Assembly (NCBI RefSeq): GCF_024343775.1
Contig: NZ_RJUF01000028.1
Coordinates: 1-36,363 of the forward strand
DNA length: 36,363 nt
Direction of reading: 5' to 3'
Origin: Lacihabitans soyangensis
GTDB lineage: Bacteria; Bacteroidota; Bacteroidia; Cytophagales; Spirosomataceae
The stretch's first letter is position 1, and each line of letters starts with the position of its first letter. The notes below the pieces were generated by a model, which saw nothing but the letters and a program-made list of their open reading frames with translations, was not told the DNA's origin and searched no databases. Shown in pieces: positions 7,383-15,186 of the stretch. Both the position numbers and the translations under genes were made by a program.

Positions 7383-7945
7383 ATTTAACTGAAAAAATCA
7401 TACTTGGTATCGACCCTGGGACTCGTATCTTGGGCTACGGCGTTATATCAGTGAAAGGCTCGAAACTCGAAATAATACAATATGGTGTACTTCGACTAGA
7501 AAAACTGGCTTCTCACGAGTTAAAACTCAAAAAGATTTTTGAGAGAATCACTCAAATTATAACAGAGTATCTTCCTGACGAAATGGCCATTGAAGCTCCT
7601 TTTTATGGCGAAAACGTGCAATCTATGCTAAAATTGGGCAGAGCTCAAGGCGTAGCCATGGCTGCGGCTTTGGCCAAAGACATAAACATAGTGGAATACT
7701 TACCCAAAAAAGTTAAGCAAAGTGTCACTGGAAATGGAAATGCTTCCAAAGAACAAGTAGCCTACATGTTGGAGAAACTATTTAATCAAACCCTCGAAAA
7801 AAGGACTTTAGACGCCACTGATGCACTGGCAGTGGCAGTTTGTCATTTTATGCACGCCAAAACCAAGGCCTTAACGGGCAACAACTCCAAAAAATCAGGT
7901 TGGTCGGCATTCCTCTCAGAAAACCCAGAAAGGCTAAAAAAGTAA
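7373..7945 (+). CDS. ruvC: Crossover junction endodeoxyribonuclease RuvC
   Basis: 190 residues. RuvC cuts Holliday junctions symmetrically and works with the RuvAB motor. The four acidic catalytic residues are in place: Asp14 in LGIDPGT, Glu74 in AIEAPF, and Asp147 and Asp150 in LDATDALAVA. The frame has no ATG before this motif; the most plausible start is TTG at 7373, which adds seven residues ahead of the family's usual beginning. A C-terminal tail of about 28 residues after the core is lysine-rich. It is divergent from the flippase-like gene with overlapping start regions. 131 bases separate it from the surface protein gene downstream. Confidence 0.95.
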   Translation: MEANLTEKIILGIDPGTRILGYGVISVKGSKLEIIQYGVLRLEKLASHELKLKKIFERITQIITEYLPDEMAIEAPFYGENVQSMLKLGRAQGVAMAAALAKDINIVEYLPKKVKQSVTGNGNASKEQVAYMLEKLFNQTLEKRTLDATDALAVAVCHFMHAKTKALTGNNSKKSGWSAFLSENPERLKK

Positions 7946-8076
7946 TCAAAACCCCACCATCTCAACCACTTTTCACCTCTTTTCGACCAACTATCGACTT
8001 ATCAACTGGTTATTTTTCATTGGCATTGTTATTGAAGCATTACTTCCATATGTGTTTCCTAAAATTATTGTTTTCT

Positions 8077-9732
8077 ATGAAAAAAATCCTACTTTCAATC
8101 CTAACTTATTTTACTGTGACTATGCTTTACGGGCAGAGCGTTGAATTTAGCCCTAGCGGGCCAGTAAATCTTAAATTGGGAAACTATTACAGTCCGTCCT
8201 CACCTTCAGGTCCAAGTAATAAACTAGTCATTTATAATCGCGGCTCTGAATCATCTGGCCTAACATTGATAGATTCTGCAATAGGTGGATCAAATAACGT
8301 AAGTGCTATCTACTCCGAAGCAGGTGAGAGTACCGTCAAAGGTTTTTTTATGGGGAATTTTTCAGATTCTCCAGTCGTAATATTCAATAAATTCAAAAAC
8401 ACAAATAATCTCTTTCTAACACCAAACGGCAACGTAGGCATTGGATGTAATATTTATGGAATAGCCAATACACAAAAATTACATGCTAAACTACATGTCA
8501 AAGGAATTGGTGATAGTCTTTATAACATCAGCCAAATTGGTAACTCAGCCGTCGGGGTTTTAGTCAATGGGGTTGGAAAGGTTAATTCAAACACCACTCG
8601 AATTGGCTTGGTGTCACAAATGGAAGGATCAGGTTCATCAGTCAACAATGTTACTAATATTGGCCTTTATGGCTCTCCTTCATTGACGGATACCAGTCAA
8701 GCAAACGGAATCGGAGTGGCAGCCAGCAGTTTCTTAAAGACCACTGGATTCTCGTCGGCAATGACCGCAAAAAGTAAGAACCTGGGTTTTGGTCCATCCT
8801 ATGGTCTTCAATTAGAGTCCAGTTCTTCTGCAGGTGCCACCTATGGTGCAACCTCTAGCGTTAGTGGCGGCCTACTTAACTTTGGTTTTTACTCTAATGT
8901 TAGTACAGTAACATCCTCTCCATCCCCATCTTATGGATATTATTCGAATATCCAGAATGCAAGTAACTCCAATGCGGTCTATGGCTATTATGCTGATATC
9001 TCAAAAGTAACAGGTTCGGCCTCATCTTTTGGTTTTTTATCAAAAATAAACAATGCCAACGGCATATCGGGAATCGGAACTTATTCAAGAGTAAGTACAA
9101 TAAACGCACCTGCGTTTGGAAGTTTTAGTAACGCCATCGGAAACAATCAAAATTATGGCGTTTTTGGTTTTGCGGATGGAGGTATTCAAAATATTGCCAT
9201 TTATGGGGGATTAGGTGAGACAGCATCAATTACAGACTTCGCAGGTTACTTCTCAGGGAACGTTCATGTAAATGGTATTCTATCTAAAAGTAGTGGAACA
9301 TTCAAAATAGACCATCCACTTGACCCAGAAAACAAAACCTTAAGCCATAGTTTTGTGGAAAGTCCCGAAATGATGAACATTTACAATGGAAACATCACGA
9401 CCGACAACAACGGAGAGTCTGTTGTTCAACTCCCAACCTATTTTGAAGCACTAAACGAAAACTTCCGATACCAATTGACCGTCATTGGTAAATTTGCACA
9501 AGCTATAGTTTTCGAAAAAATAAAGGGGAATAGTTTTAAAATTAAAACCGACCTAGCCAACACGGAAGTAAGTTGGCAGGTTACTGGTACTCGAAAAGAT
9601 GCATTTGCAAAACAAAATCCGATTGTAGTTGAGCAAAACAAAGCTGATAAAGACAAGGGAAAATATCTAAATCCAAAAGCCTTCAACAAAACAACAAGTC
9701 ACAGTATGCACCAAATACCAGAATTGAATTAA
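8077..9732 (+). CDS. Secreted repetitive surface protein with conserved C-terminal module
   Basis: 551 residues from the ATG at 8077; the open frame runs back into ruvC, but only this ATG gives a signal peptide (MKKILLSILTYFTVTMLYGQ). Residues 20-400 are rich in Ser, Gly, Asn and aromatic residues. About 270-390 form degenerate repeats of 13-17 residues with a (F/Y)G(F/Y)xS core (SYGYYSNI, VYGYYADI, SFGFLSKI, GIGTYSRV, AFGSFSNA, NYGVFGFA), suggesting a beta-solenoid or fibre. From residue 409 a module begins FKIDHPLDPENKTLSHSFVE and continues with SPEMMNIYNG, FRYQLTVIG and VSWQVTG. I recognise this as recurring at the C-terminus of large secreted proteins in several phyla, with no known function. 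No type IX sorting tail is evident. Probably an exported adhesin or structural protein. Confidence 0.75.
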   Translation: MKKILLSILTYFTVTMLYGQSVEFSPSGPVNLKLGNYYSPSSPSGPSNKLVIYNRGSESSGLTLIDSAIGGSNNVSAIYSEAGESTVKGFFMGNFSDSPVVIFNKFKNTNNLFLTPNGNVGIGCNIYGIANTQKLHAKLHVKGIGDSLYNISQIGNSAVGVLVNGVGKVNSNTTRIGLVSQMEGSGSSVNNVTNIGLYGSPSLTDTSQANGIGVAASSFLKTTGFSSAMTAKSKNLGFGPSYGLQLESSSSAGATYGATSSVSGGLLNFGFYSNVSTVTSSPSPSYGYYSNIQNASNSNAVYGYYADISKVTGSASSFGFLSKINNANGISGIGTYSRVSTINAPAFGSFSNAIGNNQNYGVFGFADGGIQNIAIYGGLGETASITDFAGYFSGNVHVNGILSKSSGTFKIDHPLDPENKTLSHSFVESPEMMNIYNGNITTDNNGESVVQLPTYFEALNENFRYQLTVIGKFAQAIVFEKIKGNSFKIKTDLANTEVSWQVTGTRKDAFAKQNPIVVEQNKADKDKGKYLNPKAFNKTTSHSMHQIPELN

Positions 9733-9863
9733 TTTTTATGAAAATTCAAAAAAAAGAAAAATTATCAAAAAAAAGTTAAAATAGTAAAGTATTATCTTTC
9801 AATAAATTAAGGCAAAACACGATTATTTATCGGGAAAAACAAGGATTATTTTGATTTTAAGTT

Positions 9864-9893
9864 TTGCTAATAAAAAAAAAGGGTCTATATTTG
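9864..9893 (+). promoter_or_regulatory. Promoter of the tRNA cluster, TTG-N19-TATATTTG
   Basis: TTG at 9864-9866 (within TTTTG) and TATATTTG at 9886-9893 are separated by 19 bases, matching the Bacteroidota housekeeping consensus in both boxes and spacing. The predicted start of transcription, near 9900, lies about 13 bases before tRNA-Ser. It is the best promoter match in the window, as expected for stable RNA. Confidence 0.82.
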
Positions 9894-9912
9894 CAAACCT
9901 TTTCGGAGAGAC

Positions 9913-9999
9913 GGAGAGATGGGTGAGTGGCTGAAACCACCAGTTTGCTAAACTGACGTACTGGTAACGGTACCGCGGGTTCGAATCCCGCTCTCTCCG
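9913..9999 (+). tRNA. tRNA-Ser (GCU)
   Basis: 87 bases. The acceptor stem GGAGAGA (9913-9919) pairs with TCTCTCC (9992-9998), with G at 9999 as the discriminator usual for serine. The anticodon loop reads TTGCTAA (anticodon GCT). The long variable arm GTACTGGTAACGGTAC identifies a class II tRNA, and the T arm is GCGGG-TTCGAAT-CCCGC. CCA is not encoded. Confidence 0.96.
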
Positions 10000-10019
10000 C
10001 TGAAATTTTGAAGGCACCT

Positions 10020-10094
10020 CGGGGTGTAGCGTAGCCCGGTCATCGCGCCTGCTTTGGGAGCAGGAGGTCGCAAGTTCGAATCTTGCCACCCCGA
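10020..10094 (+). tRNA. tRNA-Pro (UGG)
   Basis: 75 bases. The acceptor stem CGGGGTG pairs with CACCCCG (10087-10093), discriminator A. The anticodon stem CCTGC/GCAGG encloses the loop TTTGGGA (anticodon TGG). The T arm is GCAAG-TTCGAAT-CTTGC. CCA is not encoded. It lies 20 bases after tRNA-Ser. Confidence 0.96.
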
Positions 10095-10097
10095 CAA

Positions 10098-10123
10098 AAA
10101 AGAGCAGCATTTGCTGCTCTTTT
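10098..10123 (+). terminator. Hairpin terminator after tRNA-Pro
   Basis: AAAAGAGCAGCA and TGCTGCTCTTTT form a perfect 12-base inverted repeat around TT, ending in a short T run. It starts four bases after tRNA-Pro. It could end the Ser-Pro transcript or leave partial readthrough to tRNA-Arg. Confidence 0.75.
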
Positions 10124-10161
10124 AAATTACAAGAGTTCTGTTTCGTAACAGAATTTTAGTT

Positions 10162-10235
10162 GGTTCCATAGCTCAGCTGGATAGAGCAACAGATTTCTAA
10201 TCTGTGGGTCGCAGGTTCGAATCCTGCTGGGATCA
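10162..10235 (+). tRNA. tRNA-Arg (UCU)
   Basis: 74 bases. The acceptor GGTTCCA pairs with TGGGATC (10228-10234) with two G-U pairs; discriminator A. The anticodon stem ACAGA/TCTGT encloses TTTCTAA (anticodon TCT). The T arm is GCAGG-TTCGAAT-CCTGC. CCA is not encoded. It sits between two hairpin terminators. Confidence 0.96.
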
Positions 10236-10240
10236 CAATT

Positions 10241-10270
10241 AAGCTCAAACTATGGTTTGGGCTTTTTTGT
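10241..10270 (+). terminator. Rho-independent terminator after tRNA-Arg
   Basis: AAGCTCAAAC (10241-10250) pairs with GTTTGGGCTT (10255-10264) around TATG, with one G-U pair, followed by a T-rich run. It closes the tRNA cluster before the Ppx/GppA gene. Confidence 0.82.
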
Positions 10271-10328
10271 TTTCAATCAATTTTGCATTCAGAATTGAGC
10301 GACTGTCCGAAACTCATCATATCTAATC

Positions 10329-11243
10329 ATGAAAAAAGCAATTATAGATCTAGGGACAAATACTTTTCATCTGATGATCTTTGAGGGACAAAATATCCTT
10401 TTCAAGACTTCAATAGCTTCGAAAATTGGACAGGGCGGTATTAATCAAAATATTATTACTGAAGATGGAATACAAAGAGCCTTAGCTGTTTTGACTACTT
10501 TCAAACAAAAGCTTATTGAATTTGAGGTTGACTTTGCTAATGTATTTGCGTTTGGAACCAGTGCAATAAGGAACGCCAACAATCAAGAAGCGTTTGTTGA
10601 AAGAGTTAGAAATGAAACCCAAATAACGGTAACGGTAATTGATGGTAACAAGGAAGCCGAGTTAATATATACAGGTGTCAGCAATGCTGTGAAAATTGAC
10701 AAAAATGCCTTGATTGTGGATATTGGTGGTGGCAGTGTGGAATTTATTCTTTGTAATCCTGAAAAAATACTTTGGAAAAGGAGTTTCGAGATTGGCGGTC
10801 AACGACTAATGGAAAAATTCATGAAAAAAGATAAGATTTCACAAACCGAAATGGGTAGACTTGAAGAATATCTCCGTCAAGAACTTTTGCCGCTTACAAA
10901 CGCCGTTCATCAATACCAGCCAGAGGTTCTAATTGGTTCTTCGGGTTCATTTGACACTTTGAACGATATGTTTTTTTGGAAAAAAACTGGTGACTTCGCC
11001 CCTACTGACATTGTTGGTTTTGATTATCCAATTTCTGAGTTTTGGATTGCCTTCGAGCAACTCATATTTGCCAATCATGAAGAAAGAATGAAAATAGGCG
11101 GAATGATTCCGCTACGAGTGGATATGATTGTAGTGGCTGTTTGTCTTATTAAATTCGTTTTGCAAACCTATAACATCAACGAAATAAAAATATCAAATTA
11201 TGCTTTGAAAGAAGGAGCGTTTTTTAATTTGGCAATGTTTTAA
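10329..11243 (+). CDS. Ppx/GppA family phosphatase (exopolyphosphatase-like)
   Basis: 304 residues, one ASKHA-fold domain pair without the extra C-terminal HD-like domain of long Ppx enzymes. Landmarks are IDLGTNTFHL (6-15), FGTSAIRNANN (about 75-85), DGNKEAEL (105-112), VDIGGGSVEF (130-139) and IGSSGSFDTL (about 202-211). Family members hydrolyse the terminal phosphate of polyphosphate or of pppGpp. Which substrate applies here cannot be told from sequence. The NFACT gene follows 78 bases later on the same strand and may be cotranscribed. Confidence 0.9.
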   Translation: MKKAIIDLGTNTFHLMIFEGQNILFKTSIASKIGQGGINQNIITEDGIQRALAVLTTFKQKLIEFEVDFANVFAFGTSAIRNANNQEAFVERVRNETQITVTVIDGNKEAELIYTGVSNAVKIDKNALIVDIGGGSVEFILCNPEKILWKRSFEIGGQRLMEKFMKKDKISQTEMGRLEEYLRQELLPLTNAVHQYQPEVLIGSSGSFDTLNDMFFWKKTGDFAPTDIVGFDYPISEFWIAFEQLIFANHEERMKIGGMIPLRVDMIVVAVCLIKFVLQTYNINEIKISNYALKEGAFFNLAMF

Positions 11244-11321
11244 TTCCTTAGGGATTAGATACTCAGCAAGCCATGCACTATTCAAAACCATTAACACATT
11301 AACCAATTAACAAATAAATAG

Positions 11322-12866
11322 GTGCATAACAATTATCATTTTCTCAAACATTTGGCTAAGGAATTAAAAGCATTGCTTTTGGATTCCGAACTGGTTGCAT
11401 GTTTTAGTCAAGAAAAAGACGAACTCATAATTGGATTTGAGAAAAATGGTAAAGAATCGTTTTTAAAATGTACGCTGAAGCCGGACTTTTCTTGCTTAAC
11501 TACTCAAAGCGAGTTTGCCAGGGCCAGAAAGAACACCGTTAGTCTTTGGGAAGAAATATACCATAAGAAAGTTCAAGACATTGCAATTTTTGAGAATGAG
11601 AGAGCAATAAAAATAGAATTAGAGGACAAATATTTATTAATTATTAAGTTGTTTGGAAACAGGCCGAATCTACTGGTTTATCACTTTTCAGAACAGATTG
11701 CCATTTTCAATAATTCACTTGCATCTGACAAGACATTAGGTATTTCGGATTTTGAAAAAGTCGCTGATTTAGGTTTTCAAAACTTCCAAAATCATAAAGG
11801 AAATTACCGAAAAGTATTCTTTACATTTGGCAAAAACCTCTTCACTTATCTGGATTCTAATATTCTGGATGCGTCAATCGAAGAGAAATGGAGCTTTATC
11901 CAGGAATTTCTTAGAAAAGCCGAAAAACCTGAATTTTATATTGGTTATCTTAACGAAATCCCAAGTCTTTGTATTTTTCCGATTGAGGATTACAAGTATA
12001 AGTTTAACAATGCTTTAGAATCTACCAATGCTTTTTATCTTTTTTATCAGAAAGAATATTCTTTTGCCCACCAAAAGCAACAGCTCTTGACAAGTCTTGA
12101 AAAAGAAAAATCTAAAACTGAAGCTTACCTAAAAAACACCCAAGAGAAACTAGAAAACCTAAAGACTGGGCTATCAAAAGAAATTATAGCCAATATTTTG
12201 ATGGCTAATTTACACGCTGTAAATGAGGGAATTACCGAAATCGAACTTTTGAATTTTTATACGAATACACCTATAAAAATTAAGCTAAAGGCAGACCTTT
12301 CTCCACAAAAAAATGCTGAAAACTATTTTAGAAAAAGCAAAAACGAGCAACAAGAGGTAAATGCTATTGAGAAAAATATAGAAAATGCAATTTCTAAAAT
12401 TTTGAACTTCGAAACTCGAATCGAAGCGGTCAATTCTACTGTGAACTTTAAAGAACTTAAGGGATTAGTTAAAGTACAAAAGAGAGAGACAAATGAAATT
12501 GAAAGTCCTAAAAGTTTATTTCGAGAATATATATTTGAAGGGAACTTAATATTGGTAGGAAAAAACTCTAAAAATAACGATACCCTAACCCTAAAACACG
12601 CCCAAAAGGAGGATTATTGGCTTCATGCACGCGATTGTGCAGGCTCGCATGTAGTTATAAAACGAAAAAACAAAGATAATCTACCCAATCATGTTATAGA
12701 GTTTGCGGCTAGTTTGGCAGCATACTATTCAAAAAGAAAAAATGAAAGTGTTGTTCCGGTTATTTTGACTCAAAAAAAATTCGTAAGAAAACCCAAAGGA
12801 CTTCCTGATGGTCAAGTAATTGTGGATAAAGAATCTACCATTATGATTGAACCTTTTCAGCCATGA
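11322..12866 (+). CDS. NFACT-family protein (RqcH/NEMF-like ribosome quality control factor)
   Basis: 514 residues from GTG at 11322; family members I recall from Bacteroidota also open MHNNY, which supports this unusual start. It has an N-terminal NFACT-N-like domain (1-about 200), a central coiled coil (about 250-375, rich in Lys, Glu and Leu), and the C-terminal NFACT-R (DUF814) domain with DYWLHARDCAGSHVVIK at 431-447. In Bacillus, RqcH binds obstructed 50S subunits carrying peptidyl-tRNA and adds alanine tails; a fibronectin-binding role was an older name for this family. Whether this shorter Bacteroidota form makes tails is not shown by sequence. Its last 26 bases overlap a possible pseudogene remnant on the other strand. 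Confidence 0.85.
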   Translation: MHNNYHFLKHLAKELKALLLDSELVACFSQEKDELIIGFEKNGKESFLKCTLKPDFSCLTTQSEFARARKNTVSLWEEIYHKKVQDIAIFENERAIKIELEDKYLLIIKLFGNRPNLLVYHFSEQIAIFNNSLASDKTLGISDFEKVADLGFQNFQNHKGNYRKVFFTFGKNLFTYLDSNILDASIEEKWSFIQEFLRKAEKPEFYIGYLNEIPSLCIFPIEDYKYKFNNALESTNAFYLFYQKEYSFAHQKQQLLTSLEKEKSKTEAYLKNTQEKLENLKTGLSKEIIANILMANLHAVNEGITEIELLNFYTNTPIKIKLKADLSPQKNAENYFRKSKNEQQEVNAIEKNIENAISKILNFETRIEAVNSTVNFKELKGLVKVQKRETNEIESPKSLFREYIFEGNLILVGKNSKNNDTLTLKHAQKEDYWLHARDCAGSHVVIKRKNKDNLPNHVIEFAASLAAYYSKRKNESVVPVILTQKKFVRKPKGLPDGQVIVDKESTIMIEPFQP

Positions 12867-12960
12867 GCTTTAAGACATTATCCTTTCCCTCTAGAATATA
12901 GGAGCATAATTCCAAGTTTTTTGTAACATCCACAATCTCAAAGCCAATCTTATCGATATC
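12841..12960 (-). pseudogene. Possible C-terminal gene remnant overlapping the end of the NFACT gene
   Basis: The minus strand is open for 39 codons between TAA at 12961-12963 and TAA at 12841-12843. It reads DIDKIGFEIVDVTKNLELCS followed by YILEGKDNVLKLMAEKVQS. The composition is strikingly protein-like for an intergenic stretch of AT-rich DNA. Reading on upstream through the TAA gives LNQNKYK, which joins smoothly, as if a stop had arisen in a longer gene. I do not recognise the parent family. It may instead be a tiny real gene using GTG, or chance. Confidence 0.3.
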
Positions 12961-12965
12961 TTACT

Positions 12966-12973
12966 TATATTTG
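12966..12973 (+). promoter_or_regulatory. Putative -7 element (TATATTTG) of deoD
   Basis: TATATTTG matches TAnnTTTG and lies 72 bases upstream of the deoD ATG, which would leave a leader of about 65 bases. A clear -33 TTG is not visible. Confidence 0.4.
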
Positions 12974-13045
12974 TTCTGGTTTAATTTACAGAAAATACTA
13001 TTTTTAACCGCAATAATTAAGATCAATAAAACTTAAAATTTAATA

Positions 13046-13747
13046 ATGAGGAGTTTACACCTAGAAGCTGAAATTGGCCAAATTGCAGAAACCGTGCTGT
13101 TACCAGGCGATCCATTAAGAGCCAAATTTGTAGCTGAAAATTTCTTAACTGATGTAGTTTGTTACAACAAAGTACGTGGCATGTACGGCTTTACGGGCAA
13201 TTACAAAGGTCAAAAAGTATCCATACAAGGCACCGGAATGGGCATGGGAAGTGCGGGAATATATATTCACGAATTGATAAATACATATAGATGCCAAAAC
13301 TTAATTCGTGTAGGTACATGCGGATCTATTCAGCCCGAACTTGATTTAGGACAAGTTATATTGGCCATGAGTGCCTCTGGCGACTCTGACGCTAATAGCT
13401 TATTATTCAAAGGAATGCATTATGCAGCCACTGCAGATTTTGATTTACTTTACAAGGCATATGAATTAGCAAAAGAACTCAAAATCAAGACACACACTGG
13501 ATCAGTTTTTAGTACAAATACCTTTTATGACTTAGAACCCAATCGTTGGGAAGTATGGCAAAAGCACGGTGTTTTGGGTGTAGATATGGAATCACAAATA
13601 TTGTTTACCATAGCCAAAAGATTTGGTGCAAAAGCCCTGGCTCTATTGACCGTTAGCGACAACATCATCACTGGAACGGCTTCTTCGCAACAAGAAAGAG
13701 AAAATACTTTCAATGACATGATGAAAATTGCGTTGGGATTGGCCTAA
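13046..13747 (+). CDS. deoD: Purine-nucleoside phosphorylase, DeoD type
   Basis: 233 residues, normal for the hexameric enzyme. It cleaves purine (deoxy)ribonucleosides with phosphate to the free base and (deoxy)ribose 1-phosphate. Residues match the E. coli enzyme with an offset of one: His5, Arg25 in GDPLRAK, Arg44 and Arg88 for phosphate, Glu182 in VDMES for the ribose, and Asp205 in VSDNI for base protonation. Where E. coli has Glu-Met-Glu this protein has Asp-Met-Glu (180-182). The sulfatase gene starts only 13 bases after its stop, so the two are probably cotranscribed although functionally unrelated as far as I can see. Confidence 0.95.
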   Translation: MRSLHLEAEIGQIAETVLLPGDPLRAKFVAENFLTDVVCYNKVRGMYGFTGNYKGQKVSIQGTGMGMGSAGIYIHELINTYRCQNLIRVGTCGSIQPELDLGQVILAMSASGDSDANSLLFKGMHYAATADFDLLYKAYELAKELKIKTHTGSVFSTNTFYDLEPNRWEVWQKHGVLGVDMESQILFTIAKRFGAKALALLTVSDNIITGTASSQQERENTFNDMMKIALGLA

Positions 13748-13760
13748 AATATTGTCCGAT

Positions 13761-15173
13761 ATGAGAAATTTGAAAATAATAGTATTAGTTTTTACTCTAT
13801 TGGGTTTGACGAATTTTGAATTGTTTGCCCAACAAGAAAAGCCGAACGTAATTTTCATTTTGATTGATGACCTTGGCTTTGGAGATTTAGCGAATTATGG
13901 ACATTTAATTGCCAAAACACCTAACATTGACAAATTCACTAAGCAAGGAATAAAATTCACGAATTTTTACAGTCCATCACCCCTATGTTCGCCTTCAAGA
14001 TCATCCATGCTTACAGGAAGAACCCCATATCGTTTAGGTATACAGAGCTGGATTCCGGAAGGAGATAATGTTTACTTACGCCAGAATGAAATAACAATGG
14101 GGAATCTTTTGAAGAACAATGGATATCAATGTTTTCTCTCTGGAAAATGGCATTTAAATGGTGGTTTAAACGAGAAATCACATTCTCAGCCAAAAGACGC
14201 TGGGTTTGACAAGTGGATGGCTTTACATGCCTTTGCAATACCAAACCACAAAGATCCGATCAACTTCTACGAAGATGGGAAACCTCTGGGAAAAATTGAA
14301 GGATACTCAGGGACAATTGTTGTGAATAAGGCCTTAGAATATTTAGAAACTAGAGATAAGAATAAACCCTTCTTTCTCTATTTACCTATGAATGAGGTAC
14401 ATGGGCAAATTGCAAGTCCTCTAAAATATCTCAAAAAGTACAGTAAATACATCAAAGAGGAAATTGATCTTGAACATTTAAAAGATAACGGCCCGGGCGA
14501 ATATTACGCCAATATCTCATTTATGGATTCCGAAATCGGACGAATATTGAATTATTTGGACAAAAAAAGGCTGGATAAAAATACGATTGTCATTTTTGCC
14601 AGTGACAATGGCCCCGTAACAAATCAATGGAGAAAATTCTATGAAATAAATCTTAACGGAAGTACAGGTGGCTTCCGTGGCAGGAAGGCTGACCTTTATG
14701 AAGGTGGGATTCACGTTCCTGCCATTATTCGATATCCGGGCTTAATTGAACCTGGATTGGTATCCTCAGAACCTATACATGGTTATGATTTTTTTCCAAC
14801 TTTATTTTCGATGTTAAATATTCCAATTCCGAAAGACAGAGAAATCGACGGCATAGACATATCTCCATTGTTCAAGAAAAAAACAATTGTTAGGAACAAA
14901 CCACTATTTTGGGCTTTTGAAACTCGGCCAGCAGACGACCCAGAAGGCTATTTTTATGCAGCACGCGATGGTGATTGGAAAATAATTACCGATTATAATG
15001 TTAGCAAAGTCAAGCTTTTTAATCTTAAAAATGACCGCTTTGAAGTCAATGAAATCAGTAAGACCAACCTAGAAATAGTTAATAAATTAAAAGCTTACAT
15101 CTTAGAAATGAAAGTTAGTATTGAGAATGACCCACTGAGGCCAAAAGATGTAAGTGCACCCAACATGGATTGA
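13761..15173 (+). CDS. Secreted sulfatase (arylsulfatase A-like, Cys-type)
   Basis: 470 residues from the ATG at 13761, which begins a clear signal peptide (MRNLKIIVLV to LFAQQ, about 1-25). The metal-binding Asp36-Asp37 sit in ILIDDLGFGD. The sulfatase signature CSPSR is at 76-80, followed by GRTPYRLG; Cys76 would be converted to formylglycine. GKWHLNGG and FASDNGP mark the other active-site loops. The family removes sulfate esters from polysaccharides, lipids or small aromatics, here in the periplasm or on the cell surface. No SusCD pair or other polysaccharide-utilisation genes adjoin it, so the substrate is unknown. The formylglycine-generating enzyme must be encoded elsewhere. Its stop codon lies inside a palindrome shared with the convergent gene. 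Confidence 0.92.
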   Translation: MRNLKIIVLVFTLLGLTNFELFAQQEKPNVIFILIDDLGFGDLANYGHLIAKTPNIDKFTKQGIKFTNFYSPSPLCSPSRSSMLTGRTPYRLGIQSWIPEGDNVYLRQNEITMGNLLKNNGYQCFLSGKWHLNGGLNEKSHSQPKDAGFDKWMALHAFAIPNHKDPINFYEDGKPLGKIEGYSGTIVVNKALEYLETRDKNKPFFLYLPMNEVHGQIASPLKYLKKYSKYIKEEIDLEHLKDNGPGEYYANISFMDSEIGRILNYLDKKRLDKNTIVIFASDNGPVTNQWRKFYEINLNGSTGGFRGRKADLYEGGIHVPAIIRYPGLIEPGLVSSEPIHGYDFFPTLFSMLNIPIPKDREIDGIDISPLFKKKTIVRNKPLFWAFETRPADDPEGYFYAARDGDWKIITDYNVSKVKLFNLKNDRFEVNEISKTNLEIVNKLKAYILEMKVSIENDPLRPKDVSAPNMD

Positions 15174-15186
15174 TATAATCAATCCA
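15166..15186. terminator. Palindromic hairpin spanning both stop codons of convergent genes
   Basis: TGGATTGAT (15166-15174) and ATCAATCCA (15178-15186) form a perfect 9-bp stem around ATA. The sulfatase TGA and the DUF885 TGA each lie inside one arm. There is no T run on either side, so it is not a standard intrinsic terminator, but it could stop or stabilise both transcripts. Confidence 0.5.

Noticed and set aside
7840-8076. N-terminal extension of the surface protein overlapping ruvC
   Set aside because: It is out of frame with ruvC, not protein-like, and precedes a clear signal peptide beginning at 8077.
9823-10110. A 95-codon minus-strand frame over the tRNA genes, with FELATSCSQSRRD and RERDSNPR-like strings
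   Set aside because: This is the known false translation of tRNA genes in antisense; the tRNAs explain the sequence completely.
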